DNA of 64,000 bases from CAMXAS01 sp964442435 (GTDB taxonomy: Bacteria > Bacteroidota > Bacteroidia > Bacteroidales > P3): contig CAYTZG010000008.1 in NCBI GenBank assembly GCA_964442435.1, forward strand, positions 1 to 64,000, in the 5' to 3' direction. A program made the translations under genes and the position numbers. Position 1 is the stretch's first letter. Each line of letters opens with the position of its first letter. Shown piece after piece: positions 19,725-27,951 of the stretch. The notes beneath the pieces were generated by a model. That model saw only the letters and a list, made by a program, of their open reading frames with translations. It did no database searches and was not told the origin of the DNA.

Positions 19725-20870
19725 ATGCAGTTGGATTGGAATACATGGGGCTTGGAGCCGTTTGGAGAGGCCATGCAGTTGTCGTGTTTCGTCTTGATGA
19801 TCATGACGCTCATGGAATATGTCGCGATAAAGCGGCCGGCCACGCGTTGGCAAATGCGCGCGGAGGGACACAGCGGCTGGCAGTCGGTCTGCATGGGGGC
19901 GCTGTTGGGCTGGATTCCGGGCTGTGTGGGCGGCTTCGCGGCCGTCAGCTTCTATACGCACGGCTTCTGGCGCTTCGGCGCGGTGCTGGCGGCTTCGGTC
20001 ACGGCCCTCGGTGACGACGCGTTCCGGATGTGGGGCATGATGCCGGGCCTGACGTTTGAAATCAGTCTCGGGCTGACGGCCGCGGGCATCGGCTTGGGGC
20101 TGTTGGCCAACCGCATCCCGGCCCTGCGGCAATGGAAGACCCGCTCGCACGACCATTTGCAGACCCATGCGGAAGATCGCGTGCCGGCGCACCATCATAA
20201 CCATGCCCATGCCCACGGTACGGCGGCGCACCCGCAACCGGCTCCCTACCGTTATGTCACGCTCGGCATACGGCTGCTGTTGCTGGCGGTCTTGCTTTGG
20301 TACACCGTCGGCCTGCTCGTCGATTTGCCGTGTTGGCACGCCGCCTGCGGCGCGGCACACGCGCACGAAGGGCACGCGCATGGCGAAGGTTGGGGCGAAT
20401 GGCTGTTCGAAAACGGCCTGTTCCTGCTCTTGGGGCTGGCCGCCATCGCGGTATTGTGCCGCGCCGACGGGCATTTCATCAAGGAACATATCTGGGGACA
20501 CGTCGTCAGGGAACACTTCCTGTCGATATTCCTTTGGACGTTGGGCACGATTTACGTGCTGTTGTGTTGGGAAACCTTCGTGCCGTCGGCCGGGCAGGCG
20601 GACGGCTTTTGGATGCGGCCGCTGTTTTGGATGCTGCTTGCGCTCGGCATCGGCTGGATTCCGTATTCCGGGCCGCATTTCCTGTTTGTCAAACTCTATG
20701 CGGCCTCGGTGGTGCCGTTGAGCGTTCTGCTCGTCAACGCGTTCGTGCAGGACGGGCATACGTCGCTTGTGCTGCTGTCGGAGTCACGCCGCCAATTCGT
20801 ATTGCTCAAGGGTATCAAGAGCCTTGTGGCGATTCTCATAGGCCTTTTCGGGCTGTGGTGGGGATTCTAG
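19725..20870 (+). CDS. Putative 10-TM heavy-metal (manganese/arsenic-type) exporter with His-rich loops
   Basis: The 381-residue membrane protein has about 10 hydrophobic helices and matches the ArsP_2/putative manganese transporter family. Conserved segments are GALLGWIPGCVGGFAAVSFYTHG, VTALGDDAFRM near the N-terminus and LGIGWIPYSGPHFLFVKLY near the C-terminus, as two related halves. Two hydrophilic loops are rich in His: AHHHNHAHAHGTAAH near residue 155 and AHAHEGHAHGEG near 215, probably metal-binding. The transported ion is inferred from the family, not shown. It starts 14 bases after truA, probably in the same transcript. Confidence 0.8.
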   Translation: MQLDWNTWGLEPFGEAMQLSCFVLMIMTLMEYVAIKRPATRWQMRAEGHSGWQSVCMGALLGWIPGCVGGFAAVSFYTHGFWRFGAVLAASVTALGDDAFRMWGMMPGLTFEISLGLTAAGIGLGLLANRIPALRQWKTRSHDHLQTHAEDRVPAHHHNHAHAHGTAAHPQPAPYRYVTLGIRLLLLAVLLWYTVGLLVDLPCWHAACGAAHAHEGHAHGEGWGEWLFENGLFLLLGLAAIAVLCRADGHFIKEHIWGHVVREHFLSIFLWTLGTIYVLLCWETFVPSAGQADGFWMRPLFWMLLALGIGWIPYSGPHFLFVKLYAASVVPLSVLLVNAFVQDGHTSLVLLSESRRQFVLLKGIKSLVAILIGLFGLWWGF

Positions 20871-20878
20871 CGGAGATG

Positions 20879-21427
20879 TTATTCCGCCTTTTGAAAAAAG
20901 CTGAAATGGACTTTGCCGTAGCGCCGTTCCTGTTCAAAGTCGGGGCGTTGCGAAAAATCGTGCGCCTTGCCGTGCTCCAGTATGAACCGGCCGCCGGGTT
21001 TAAGCAGGCCGGAGGCCGCGACGAGTTCCGGTAGGCTTTCGAGGAAGGGGGCGTCGTAGGGCGGGTCGGCGAAAATGAGGTCGAAACGGGGCGCGCCGCC
21101 GACGGCCTTGCGCAGAAAATCGCAGACGTCCTGCCGCAAGACGCGCAGGTTCTCCATCTGCCATGAGGCGGCCTGTTGCCGGATAAAATCCACGCACGGC
21201 CCGTATTGGTCCACGGCCAGCACTTCGGCCGCGCCCCGCGAGTAGAATTCAAACGAGATGCTGCCGATGCCGGCGCATAAGTCCAGCACGTGCAGGTCTT
21301 CCAAATCGAGCAGGCTGTTGAGGATATTGAACAGGCTTTCCTTGGCCATGTCGGTCGTAGGCCGTACCGGCAACCGGTCGGGGGCTTGGAACCGTCTTCC
21401 CTTGTAAAGACCGCTGATGATGCGCAT
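20879..21427 (-). CDS. rsmD: 16S rRNA (guanine(966)-N(2))-methyltransferase RsmD
   Basis: The 182-residue protein begins MRIISGLYKGRRFQAP and RPTTDMAKESLFNIL, then has the SAM-binding motif LDLCAGIGSISFEFYSRG and the catalytic DPPY motif (FADPPYDAP). It methylates G966 of 16S rRNA. It follows the DUF3822 gene by 9 bases, a linkage typical of Bacteroidetes, and converges on the metal exporter gene without an obvious terminator between them. Confidence 0.95.
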   Translation of the reverse strand: MRIISGLYKGRRFQAPDRLPVRPTTDMAKESLFNILNSLLDLEDLHVLDLCAGIGSISFEFYSRGAAEVLAVDQYGPCVDFIRQQAASWQMENLRVLRQDVCDFLRKAVGGAPRFDLIFADPPYDAPFLESLPELVAASGLLKPGGRFILEHGKAHDFSQRPDFEQERRYGKVHFSFFQKAE

Positions 21428-21436
21428 AATCGGTAA

Positions 21437-22309
21437 TTAGGCTTTGTAGATGGCCGGTAGGCAGAGCGTGTGGCTTTCGAAGGGCGGGTAGGCCCAGCTG
21501 CCGATATGGGCGTCGAGCCGCTCGCCGATTTGTTCGGCGCGTGCCGCCCCGCAGGCCAACAGGAACGTGTTGCCCGCGTCTATCTTGTGTTTGTTGAGCG
21601 CGTAAAGCAGGTAATAGAGCAGGTTGTCGAAGTTGTGATACGGATAGCGGTTGGCCAGCAACAAGCCTTCCGGCCCTTTGAGCCAAAGGTCGAAATAGGG
21701 CGGCCGCAGGCAGAGCAGCACATGGTTCGGAAAGCGTTTGGGCAGGTCGTCGGCCGTAAAGAAACGTTCGGCCAAGCGCAGATAGACGCTCTTGTGTTCG
21801 GCCTTGGGGTAGAGGGAGGTCACCGCCGGGATATAGAATTCGGGAAAGCCCGTCACGATATGGCAGTGCATCCGCCGTTGCTTGAATTTCTCTACCTTGA
21901 TTTCCTCGCTTTGGGGCGGCATCGGATAAAGCGTGTGCAATACGGATGCGGCGTCGGGCGTCAGACCGTATTCGGCCGGCATCAGCAGGGCGTCTTCCGA
22001 AGCCACCGTATATTCCACACAGCGGTAATGCCAGTCGGGATTCAGCAGCACTTCGGCCTGACTCAACTCTGTGAGCCGCTGCTTAAACAAAGCGGCCGTC
22101 CGCTGCGGCGAATCGTCGGTAGCGGACGGCGCGGTATGCAGACCATCGTCTTGATAAACGTAAATACCGGTACAAAGAACGCGCAAGTCGTCGGCCTGTA
22201 CGGAAAACAGCACCTCACGGCTGCGCAACAACAGGCGCAGGCTCAGTTCCGACTCGCGGTATTGCTGTAATTGCGGGCTGATGCACCTTTGGGTGCAGAA
22301 CCATGCCAT
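21437..22309 (-). CDS. DUF3822 family protein
   Basis: The 290-residue cytosolic protein matches the DUF3822 family, a Bacteroidetes-specific relative of the actin/ASKHA fold that is nearly always encoded next to rsmD. Recognisable segments are ELSLRLLLRSREVLFSV at the N-terminus, AAVLHTLYPMP in the middle, and the C-terminal FDNLLYYLLYALNKHKID. Its role is not known; the linkage suggests a link to rRNA modification or ribosome assembly. It lies 3 bases after the preceding membrane-protein gene. Confidence 0.8.
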   Translation of the reverse strand: MAWFCTQRCISPQLQQYRESELSLRLLLRSREVLFSVQADDLRVLCTGIYVYQDDGLHTAPSATDDSPQRTAALFKQRLTELSQAEVLLNPDWHYRCVEYTVASEDALLMPAEYGLTPDAASVLHTLYPMPPQSEEIKVEKFKQRRMHCHIVTGFPEFYIPAVTSLYPKAEHKSVYLRLAERFFTADDLPKRFPNHVLLCLRPPYFDLWLKGPEGLLLANRYPYHNFDNLLYYLLYALNKHKIDAGNTFLLACGAARAEQIGERLDAHIGSWAYPPFESHTLCLPAIYKA

Positions 22310-22312
22310 CGT

Positions 22313-22948
22313 TTATTCCCAGTTACCGTCGGTGATGGCTTCCTCCATGCTGCCGACCTTGACGCCCGGATAACGGTTCAGGTCGTTGGCCTGGGAAACC
22401 GTGTTGCGGATGAGTTGGTCATCCATGCCGTTCAGGAACAGTTCGAAAGGCACCTTGGCTTCGAAAACCGGCACGTGGTAGCCGTTCTTTTCGATGAAAC
22501 CGGCCTGCAGGTCGATTTTCTCCGTCTGCTGCGTATAGGGTACATAAGCCAAACGCGCCAGGTGGCCGGCCTTGTCGGTCTCATTCGGGAACAAGACGTT
22601 GTAGGCGTTTTCGGTAAACGTCTCACGCGAAACGATTTTGAGCTTGATGGCCTCTTCTTCGGTCAACGAGTCGGGCACCGTACCGATCATGCGCGTATAG
22701 GGCAACTCGCCGTCCTGCAGGAAGAGGACGATGCTGTCGATGTCGCTGATGAAATGGCCATAGGCCTTCTTATAGGCTTCCTGTACCGTACGGATGTCTT
22801 TGAGACGTTGTACGACCACGGCGGCACGTTGGTCTTTTTCCTGATTGAAACGAACCGGTTTCATGATACCCCGGTAGATGAAAATGGCCAATACCACGGC
22901 GATGATGCCCAAGGCGATTTGCAGGACAATTCTGAGTTGCTTGTTCAT
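22313..22948 (-). CDS. Single-pass membrane protein of unknown function
   Basis: The 211-residue product has one N-terminal transmembrane helix (IVLQIALGIIAVVLAIFIY, about residues 7-27). The segment after it is helical and charged (RFNQEKDQRAAVVVQRLKDIRTVQEAYKKAYG), like the stalk of pseudopilins, and a soluble domain of about 150 residues follows without recognised motifs. It is first in the unit with DUF3822 and rsmD, with a promoter 46 bases upstream. The topology suggests a periplasmic or cell-surface domain; I do not recognise a function. Confidence 0.75.
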   Translation of the reverse strand: MNKQLRIVLQIALGIIAVVLAIFIYRGIMKPVRFNQEKDQRAAVVVQRLKDIRTVQEAYKKAYGHFISDIDSIVLFLQDGELPYTRMIGTVPDSLTEEEAIKLKIVSRETFTENAYNVLFPNETDKAGHLARLAYVPYTQQTEKIDLQAGFIEKNGYHVPVFEAKVPFELFLNGMDDQLIRNTVSQANDLNRYPGVKVGSMEEAITDGNWE

Positions 22949-22993
22949 GATGTTTTCGATTAGCGTTTTCTAAGGCTTTTTTGCAAAGCGGTG

Positions 22994-23001
22994 CAAATTT
23001 A
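22994..23001 (-). promoter_or_regulatory. Promoter -7 element for the DUF3822-rsmD unit
   Basis: Minus-strand TAAATTTG (TAnnTTTG), 45 bases before the ATG at 22948, between this unit and the kinase-RapZ gene. Confidence 0.6.
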
Positions 23002-23029
23002 GGTAAAATTTCGGATAAAGGCAACGGGG

Positions 23030-24607
23030 TCAGGCGGGGTGCGCGATATGCCGCAGCTCAACCGCCACGGGATAGCGTTCGCGGACGCGCCGCGCGTATT
23101 CCTCGGCGCAGTAAACCGAGCGGTGCTGGCCGCCCGTGCAGCCGAACGCGACGCAGAGGTGCGTAAAGCCGCGTTGCAGATAGGTTTCTATGTTGACGGC
23201 CGTCAGGTCGAGGCACTGTTCGATAAAGCGTTCGGGCAGGTCAAAGCCGCGCAGGTAGGTCTGCACGGGCAGGTCGCGGCCCGTCAGCGTCTTGTAGGCC
23301 GGCAGGCGGCCGGGGTTCGGCAGGCCGCGGCAGTCGAAGACGAAGCCGCCGCCGTTGCCGTTCGGGTCTTCGGGCGGCCCTTGGCGGAACGAGAAACTGC
23401 AAACCGACACCGTGAGCGTGGGCGAGTCGGCGGCCGGCGTGGCGTTCTGGGGGCCGTCTTGGGCGGCATCGGCGGGCGGACAGGCCCACGGCCCTTGGCG
23501 CATCGTTTGGATGACGCGTGCAATCTCGGGCAGGTCGGCCGGCAGGCGGCCGCCGTCAAGCAAGCGTCCGAGGTTGGCGATGGCGTGCGGGATGCTTTGC
23601 AGGAAAACGGCCTTGCGCTCGTACAGCCCGCGCAAGCCGTAGGCCCCCATGGCCTGGAAGATGCGCAGGAAGACAAAGCCGTAGAAGTCGGTCTCAAAGT
23701 CGCGGCCGGCGGGGTAAGGATAGCGCTCGGCCGTGCGCGTCCTGTAATAGCGCAGCAGTTCTTCGCGCAGCGCGGGCGGCAGGTCGGCCTTGGCTTCGTA
23801 GAGCAAGGTGGCCAAGTCGTAAGCGGCCGGCCCGCGGCGGCCGCCCTGAAAGTCGATGAACGTGAGCGGCACCGTTTCGGCATACGTCCGCATGGCGGGC
23901 GTCTCGGCGGCCGCCACCTCGGGCAGCGGCGCCCCCAGCAGGATGTTGCGGCTCTGAAAGTCGCGGCACATGAATACGTCGCGCGGCGCGGCGCCCAACA
24001 AGGCCGTCAATTTTTGGAAGTCGGCCTCCAGCGCGCGTTCGTCGAAGGGCGTGCCGGAGAGTTTGAGGAAATAATACTTAAAGTAATTCAGGTCGGCGTA
24101 AATCGCCTTTTCGTCAAAGGCCTCGTAGGGGTAGGCGGCCCGGTAGTCGAAGTCGCGGCCGCCCCGGTATTGGAATTCAATGAGGTGGTCGATGACGCGG
24201 CGATAGATGGTCGGAACGGCCGTCCCCGCCGTTTTGGCCTGCGGGCAACCGTCTTTGAGCTGTTGCAGCCAGTCGTAGAGCACGTGTTCGCCGGCGTCGG
24301 TCACGAAATAGACCGGCTGTTGCGGCGTCTGATACAGCACGTGCGGTATCGGCAGGCCTTTGGCTTCGAACTGGCGGCTGAAGTCGAGATAGGCGGCGTT
24401 CTCGTGCGCGTCGGCGTGATAGACGCCGAGAAAGGTGCTGCCGTCGGTGCGCCGGAAGCGGAAGTAGCGTCGGGCCGAACCCGAAGCGGGCAAGGGCGTG
24501 CAGGCCGGCATCGGTTCGTCGGGTTTCAGGAGCGGGCTTTGCCGCAGGGCGTCCAGCACCGTTTGCTGCGGTGCGGCGGCCAAAGTGGGGGGCGTGGGCG
24601 TCGTCAT
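23030..24607 (-). CDS. Aminoglycoside-phosphotransferase-like kinase fused to a RapZ C-terminal domain
   Basis: The 525-residue protein has two parts. Residues about 40-370 form an APH/choline-kinase-type fold with the catalytic loop CRDFQSRNILL and metal-binding IDFQGGRRGPAAYDLATLL, resembling the anomeric sugar kinases of cell-wall recycling. Residues about 400-525 match the C-terminal domain of RapZ, with FVFDCRGLPNPG and the GCTGGQHRS signature. RapZ in E. coli senses glucosamine-6-phosphate and controls its synthesis. The fusion occurs in Bacteroidetes and suggests coupling of amino-sugar phosphorylation to sensing, but the substrate is unknown. It lies 8 bases after the plug gene. Confidence 0.82.
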   Translation of the reverse strand: MTTPTPPTLAAAPQQTVLDALRQSPLLKPDEPMPACTPLPASGSARRYFRFRRTDGSTFLGVYHADAHENAAYLDFSRQFEAKGLPIPHVLYQTPQQPVYFVTDAGEHVLYDWLQQLKDGCPQAKTAGTAVPTIYRRVIDHLIEFQYRGGRDFDYRAAYPYEAFDEKAIYADLNYFKYYFLKLSGTPFDERALEADFQKLTALLGAAPRDVFMCRDFQSRNILLGAPLPEVAAAETPAMRTYAETVPLTFIDFQGGRRGPAAYDLATLLYEAKADLPPALREELLRYYRTRTAERYPYPAGRDFETDFYGFVFLRIFQAMGAYGLRGLYERKAVFLQSIPHAIANLGRLLDGGRLPADLPEIARVIQTMRQGPWACPPADAAQDGPQNATPAADSPTLTVSVCSFSFRQGPPEDPNGNGGGFVFDCRGLPNPGRLPAYKTLTGRDLPVQTYLRGFDLPERFIEQCLDLTAVNIETYLQRGFTHLCVAFGCTGGQHRSVYCAEEYARRVRERYPVAVELRHIAHPA

Positions 24608-24615
24608 AAAGGGAT

Positions 24616-25923
24616 TTATTCGCGGGTGTTCAGATGCTGTACGCCGATGAGCCGGTCGTGCCGGCCGCCGGGTTCGCGGTAAAACACCAATATATAGTAA
24701 TCGTTTTCGGTTTCCTGAAAGTTGTTTTCCAAGGGCACGTATCGTTTGCCCTGCGCGTCATCCAACAGCACCATATAGTCGTAGAAGCCCTGCTTGAGCA
24801 CCATGGCGGTCGTGTAGAGGTTCAGGTCGCCGTCGTAATACAGCCGGCTGCCGTCGTCGGTACGCCAGTTGTTGAAATCGCCCGTCACGTACAGCTTTTG
24901 GTCGGGGTGGAACGGATAGTCGAAGAAGAAATGCACGTGCGCGTAGTCGGCCTCCGTCTCCGAATTCTTGGAGTGGTTCAGCTTGATGACGAAGCGGCCG
25001 TCGATGTCGTCGGTCTGGATGTAGCTGTCGCCCAGACGGCTTTTCTGGTCGTAGAGGAAGGCGTGCCATACGCCCGTGGCGTCCAACTCCAGCCGGTGCA
25101 CGCCGCGGCCGGCGTAGTCGAGCGAACGGATGTCGAAATTGCGGAATTCGTTGAGCCCGTCGAACACGAGTTCCGGCTTATCCTGATAATAATAGGTGTT
25201 GCCTGTCGAATACTGCATGGGCAGCCGTCGGGCCGTGCGCCAGTTCAGGTTCTGCACGGCATAGACTTTAAGGCTCTGTTCGGGCGAAATCAGCCGCAGG
25301 CCGTCCGGCAACCGTACTTCCACGGCCAACTGCTGGCGTTGCATCCGTTCGGTTACGTTTTTGGACGGAAAGACCGAGGCCGAGATGTTGGCCAAGGGTT
25401 CGCAGACGAGAAACGGCACGGTCAGCGAAATCCGGTCGGGCATATCGGCATCGTGGATTTCGGCCTTGTAAAGTCCCGATTTCTTGATTTTCTGATAGGC
25501 GGCGGGGATGTCGAACGCATAGTGCGCGTAGTTGACGCGCGTGGCCATCGAGAGTTCGGACGATTCCACATAGAGCGCGTTCTGCCCCTCGATGTATTCG
25601 ATTTCGTTTTGGTCGTTCGGGCTGAAGTCGGCGTCGAGGTTGCAGAGCACCAGGCGGTAGCGCAGGTTGAGGTCGCGGTCGGCCACGTCGTCGAAGCCCA
25701 CCCGCAGCTGTTGGTCGGTGCCCAGTTCCAGCATCGGCAAAACGAGCGTGGACGTTTCGGGGGGCGTTACCGTAACGCTTTTGAATACCGTGCCCGGCCA
25801 GTGCAGTTCGGTCGGCAGGGGGCGCGACGTGGCCGGCGTCTGCGCGGCCATCGGGGCGGCGGGGAGCGTCAGGCCAAGCGTTAAGCCGACGCACAGCGGA
25901 CGTATCGGAAAAAGTCTATGCAT
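24616..25923 (-). CDS. Type IX secretion plug protein (DUF5103)
   Basis: The 435-residue exported protein has an N-terminal signal peptide ending near AAPMAAQT, then the DUF5103 beta-rich region. Family segments include LELGTDQQLRVGFDDV, YRLVLCNLDADFSPNDQNEIEYIEG, the LDYAGRGVHRLELD stretch and VTGDFNNWRTDDGSRLYYD near residue 345. In Flavobacterium johnsoniae the corresponding Plug protein closes the periplasmic side of the SprA translocon. The 5' end overlaps the SpmAB-like gene by 8 bases and the kinase-RapZ gene follows after 8 bases. Confidence 0.85.
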   Translation of the reverse strand: MHRLFPIRPLCVGLTLGLTLPAAPMAAQTPATSRPLPTELHWPGTVFKSVTVTPPETSTLVLPMLELGTDQQLRVGFDDVADRDLNLRYRLVLCNLDADFSPNDQNEIEYIEGQNALYVESSELSMATRVNYAHYAFDIPAAYQKIKKSGLYKAEIHDADMPDRISLTVPFLVCEPLANISASVFPSKNVTERMQRQQLAVEVRLPDGLRLISPEQSLKVYAVQNLNWRTARRLPMQYSTGNTYYYQDKPELVFDGLNEFRNFDIRSLDYAGRGVHRLELDATGVWHAFLYDQKSRLGDSYIQTDDIDGRFVIKLNHSKNSETEADYAHVHFFFDYPFHPDQKLYVTGDFNNWRTDDGSRLYYDGDLNLYTTAMVLKQGFYDYMVLLDDAQGKRYVPLENNFQETENDYYILVFYREPGGRHDRLIGVQHLNTRE

Positions 25924-27154
25924 GGAAGAAGATATAAGCGATGACGATGGCCGCGACCACGCCGATCAGGTCGGCCATCAGGCCGGCCTGGACCGCGTAA
26001 CGGTATTTACGGATGCCCACCGAGCCGAAATACAGCGCGATGATATAGAAAGTCGTATCGGCCGACCCTTGGAACAGGCAGGAGAGGCGGCCGACGAAGC
26101 TGTCGGCGCCGTAGGCGTTCATCGTCTCCACCATCATGGCCTTGGCGCCGCTGCCGCTCAGCGGTTTCATCAGGGCTGTGGGCAGGGCGGCCACGAAGTC
26201 GGTGTCGATGCCGATTTTCGCGAACAGCCAGGCCAGGCCGTCCACGAGATAATCCATCGCGCCGGAGGCACGGAAAACGCCGATGGCCACCAGCATCCCC
26301 ACCAGATAGGGAATGATTTTGACCGTGGTCGTAAAGCCGTCTTTGGCGCCGGCGATGAAAGCGTCATAGACGTTGATGCGTTTGTAGAGGCCGCCGCCGA
26401 TAAAACCCGCGATGAGAAGCAGCAGCAAGCCGTTGCCGAAGACCGTGGAGAAGCGCGACAGCGTTTCGGGCGCGGCCTGCGTGCCGAACCACGCCAAACC
26501 CGCGATGAGCAGCGTCAAGCCGCCGAGCCAGCCGAGGATGGTTTTGTCCAACAGGTTGATTTTCTGTTTGACAGCCACGTAGATGATGCCGCCGAGCGTG
26601 GAGCAGAACGTGGCCATGAGCAGCGGCAGGAAGATGTCGGTCGGATTGGCCGCGCCCAACAGCGCGCGTTGCGCCATGATGGCGATGGGAATGAGCGTGA
26701 GGCCCGACGTATTGATGGCCAAAAACATGATTTGGGCGTTGGAGGCCGTGTCTTTGTGCGGATTAAGGCTCTGCATGCTCTCCATCGCCTTCAAGCCGAG
26801 CGGCGTGGCGGCGTTGTCGAGGCCAAGCATATTGGCCGAGAAGTTGAGCATGAGTTGGCCCGTGGCCGGATGGTCGGCCGGGATTTCCGGAAACAGCTTG
26901 TGGAAGAACGGCCCCACGATGCGCGACAGGAAGCGGATGACGCCCGCCCGTTCGCCTATGTTCATCAGTCCGAGCCACAGCGTCATGATGCCGGTCAGCG
27001 GCAGGGCGATGTCCATGACGGCGAATTTGGCATAGTCGAACGTGGCGTTCACCAAGGCGCGGAAAATCTCCGCATCGCCCGTCGTGGCAAAATGGAAGAC
27101 CGCCACTACGACGGCAATCAAGAAAAACGCAATCCAAATATAATTCAGCAACAT
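25916..27154 (-). CDS. Nucleoside recognition (SpmA-SpmB fused) membrane protein
   Basis: The 412-residue protein is an SpmA-like half (about 1-200: TLWLGLMNIGERAGVIRFLSR, LNFSANMLGLDNAATPLGLKAM) joined to an SpmB-like half (about 245-412: GFTTTVKIIPYLVGMLVAIGVFR, MKPLSGSGAKAMM, FQGSADTTFYI). About ten membrane helices are seen. In spore formers the two are separate proteins needed for spore core dehydration; in non-sporulating Bacteroidetes the fused form has no proven role and may be a transporter. It heads the unit with the plug and kinase-RapZ genes. Confidence 0.85.
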   Translation of the reverse strand: MLLNYIWIAFFLIAVVVAVFHFATTGDAEIFRALVNATFDYAKFAVMDIALPLTGIMTLWLGLMNIGERAGVIRFLSRIVGPFFHKLFPEIPADHPATGQLMLNFSANMLGLDNAATPLGLKAMESMQSLNPHKDTASNAQIMFLAINTSGLTLIPIAIMAQRALLGAANPTDIFLPLLMATFCSTLGGIIYVAVKQKINLLDKTILGWLGGLTLLIAGLAWFGTQAAPETLSRFSTVFGNGLLLLLIAGFIGGGLYKRINVYDAFIAGAKDGFTTTVKIIPYLVGMLVAIGVFRASGAMDYLVDGLAWLFAKIGIDTDFVAALPTALMKPLSGSGAKAMMVETMNAYGADSFVGRLSCLFQGSADTTFYIIALYFGSVGIRKYRYAVQAGLMADLIGVVAAIVIAYIFFHA

Positions 27155-27233
27155 AAGTCCGGTTATTAGAAGTGATGCTTTCGGTAAAAAATCCGGCAGG
27201 ACGGCTTACACGCCTTACCGGCAATCCCCACTG

Positions 27234-27241
27234 CAAAAATA
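27234..27241 (-). promoter_or_regulatory. Promoter -7 element for the SpmAB-plug-RapZ unit
   Basis: Minus-strand TATTTTTG (TAnnTTTG) about 80 bases before the ATG at 27154. It faces away from the V-ATPase promoter. Confidence 0.5.
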
Positions 27242-27273
27242 ACGAAAAATGGCATTATATCGGTCATAAAAAC

Positions 27274-27303
27274 TTGCCGATAAGCAAAAAATCATTAAAT
27301 TTG
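27274..27303 (+). promoter_or_regulatory. V-ATPase operon promoter (-33 and -7)
   Basis: TTG at 27274-27276 and TAAATTTG at 27296-27303 are 19 bases apart, matching the Bacteroidetes consensus. The first ATG is 22 bases downstream. Confidence 0.75.
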
Positions 27304-27325
27304 TCATTCCTTTATATAAAAGTCT

Positions 27326-27946
27326 ATGAATATGGAGACGGATAGCAAATTACAGGAAATAACCCGAAAACTTTACGAAGAGGGGTTGTCCAAAGGAAAA
27401 GCCGAGGGCGAACGCCTTTTGGCCGAGGCCAAGGCGGAAGCCGACCGCTATAAAGCCGCCGTGGAAGCGGAAGTGGCCGCGATGCGCGCGCAGGCCGCGG
27501 CCGACATCGCCAAGGAGAAGGAAAGCGCCGAAGGGGAACTCAAACGCAGTCTGCGTCAGATGCTCTCCGCCGCCAAAGCCGATTTGGAGGAGAACCTGTT
27601 GCAAAAGACCGTGAACCCTGCGGTAGAGGCGGCTTTCGAAAAGGACGCCTTCATGCAGGAACTGCTGTTGGAAACCGTGCGGGCGTTCGGGAAATCCGAG
27701 GCCGGCGCCGCCGACCTGACGCTGTTGCTGCCGGAAGCGCAGCGCGCGAAGTACGACGCCCTGTTGCAGAAGACGCTGGGAGAGGCGTTGCAGGCCGGTC
27801 TGCAGGTGCAGTACCGGAACGACGTACAGCATGGCTTTCAGGTACAGAGTCGGGATAAAGGCTATAAACTCAGTTTTACCGAAGCGGATTTCGCCGCGCT
27901 GTTCAAACAGTATGCGCGTGAAAACCTGCGTCGTTGGTTGTTTTAG
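27326..27946 (+). CDS. atpE: V-type ATPase subunit E
   Basis: The 206-residue protein has the usual two parts: an N-terminal helical stalk with Ala/Glu/Lys-rich coiled coil (SKGKAEGERLLAEAKAEADRYK) and a C-terminal globular domain (ADLTLLLPEAQ, YKLSFTEADFAALFKQYA). Subunit E forms the peripheral stalk that connects the catalytic head to subunit I. It is first in a seven-gene operon with the order E, DUF2764, A, B, D, I, K, as in other Bacteroidetes and in Chlamydiae. Confidence 0.9.
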   Translation: MNMETDSKLQEITRKLYEEGLSKGKAEGERLLAEAKAEADRYKAAVEAEVAAMRAQAAADIAKEKESAEGELKRSLRQMLSAAKADLEENLLQKTVNPAVEAAFEKDAFMQELLLETVRAFGKSEAGAADLTLLLPEAQRAKYDALLQKTLGEALQAGLQVQYRNDVQHGFQVQSRDKGYKLSFTEADFAALFKQYARENLRRWLF

Positions 27947-27951
27947 GCGTT

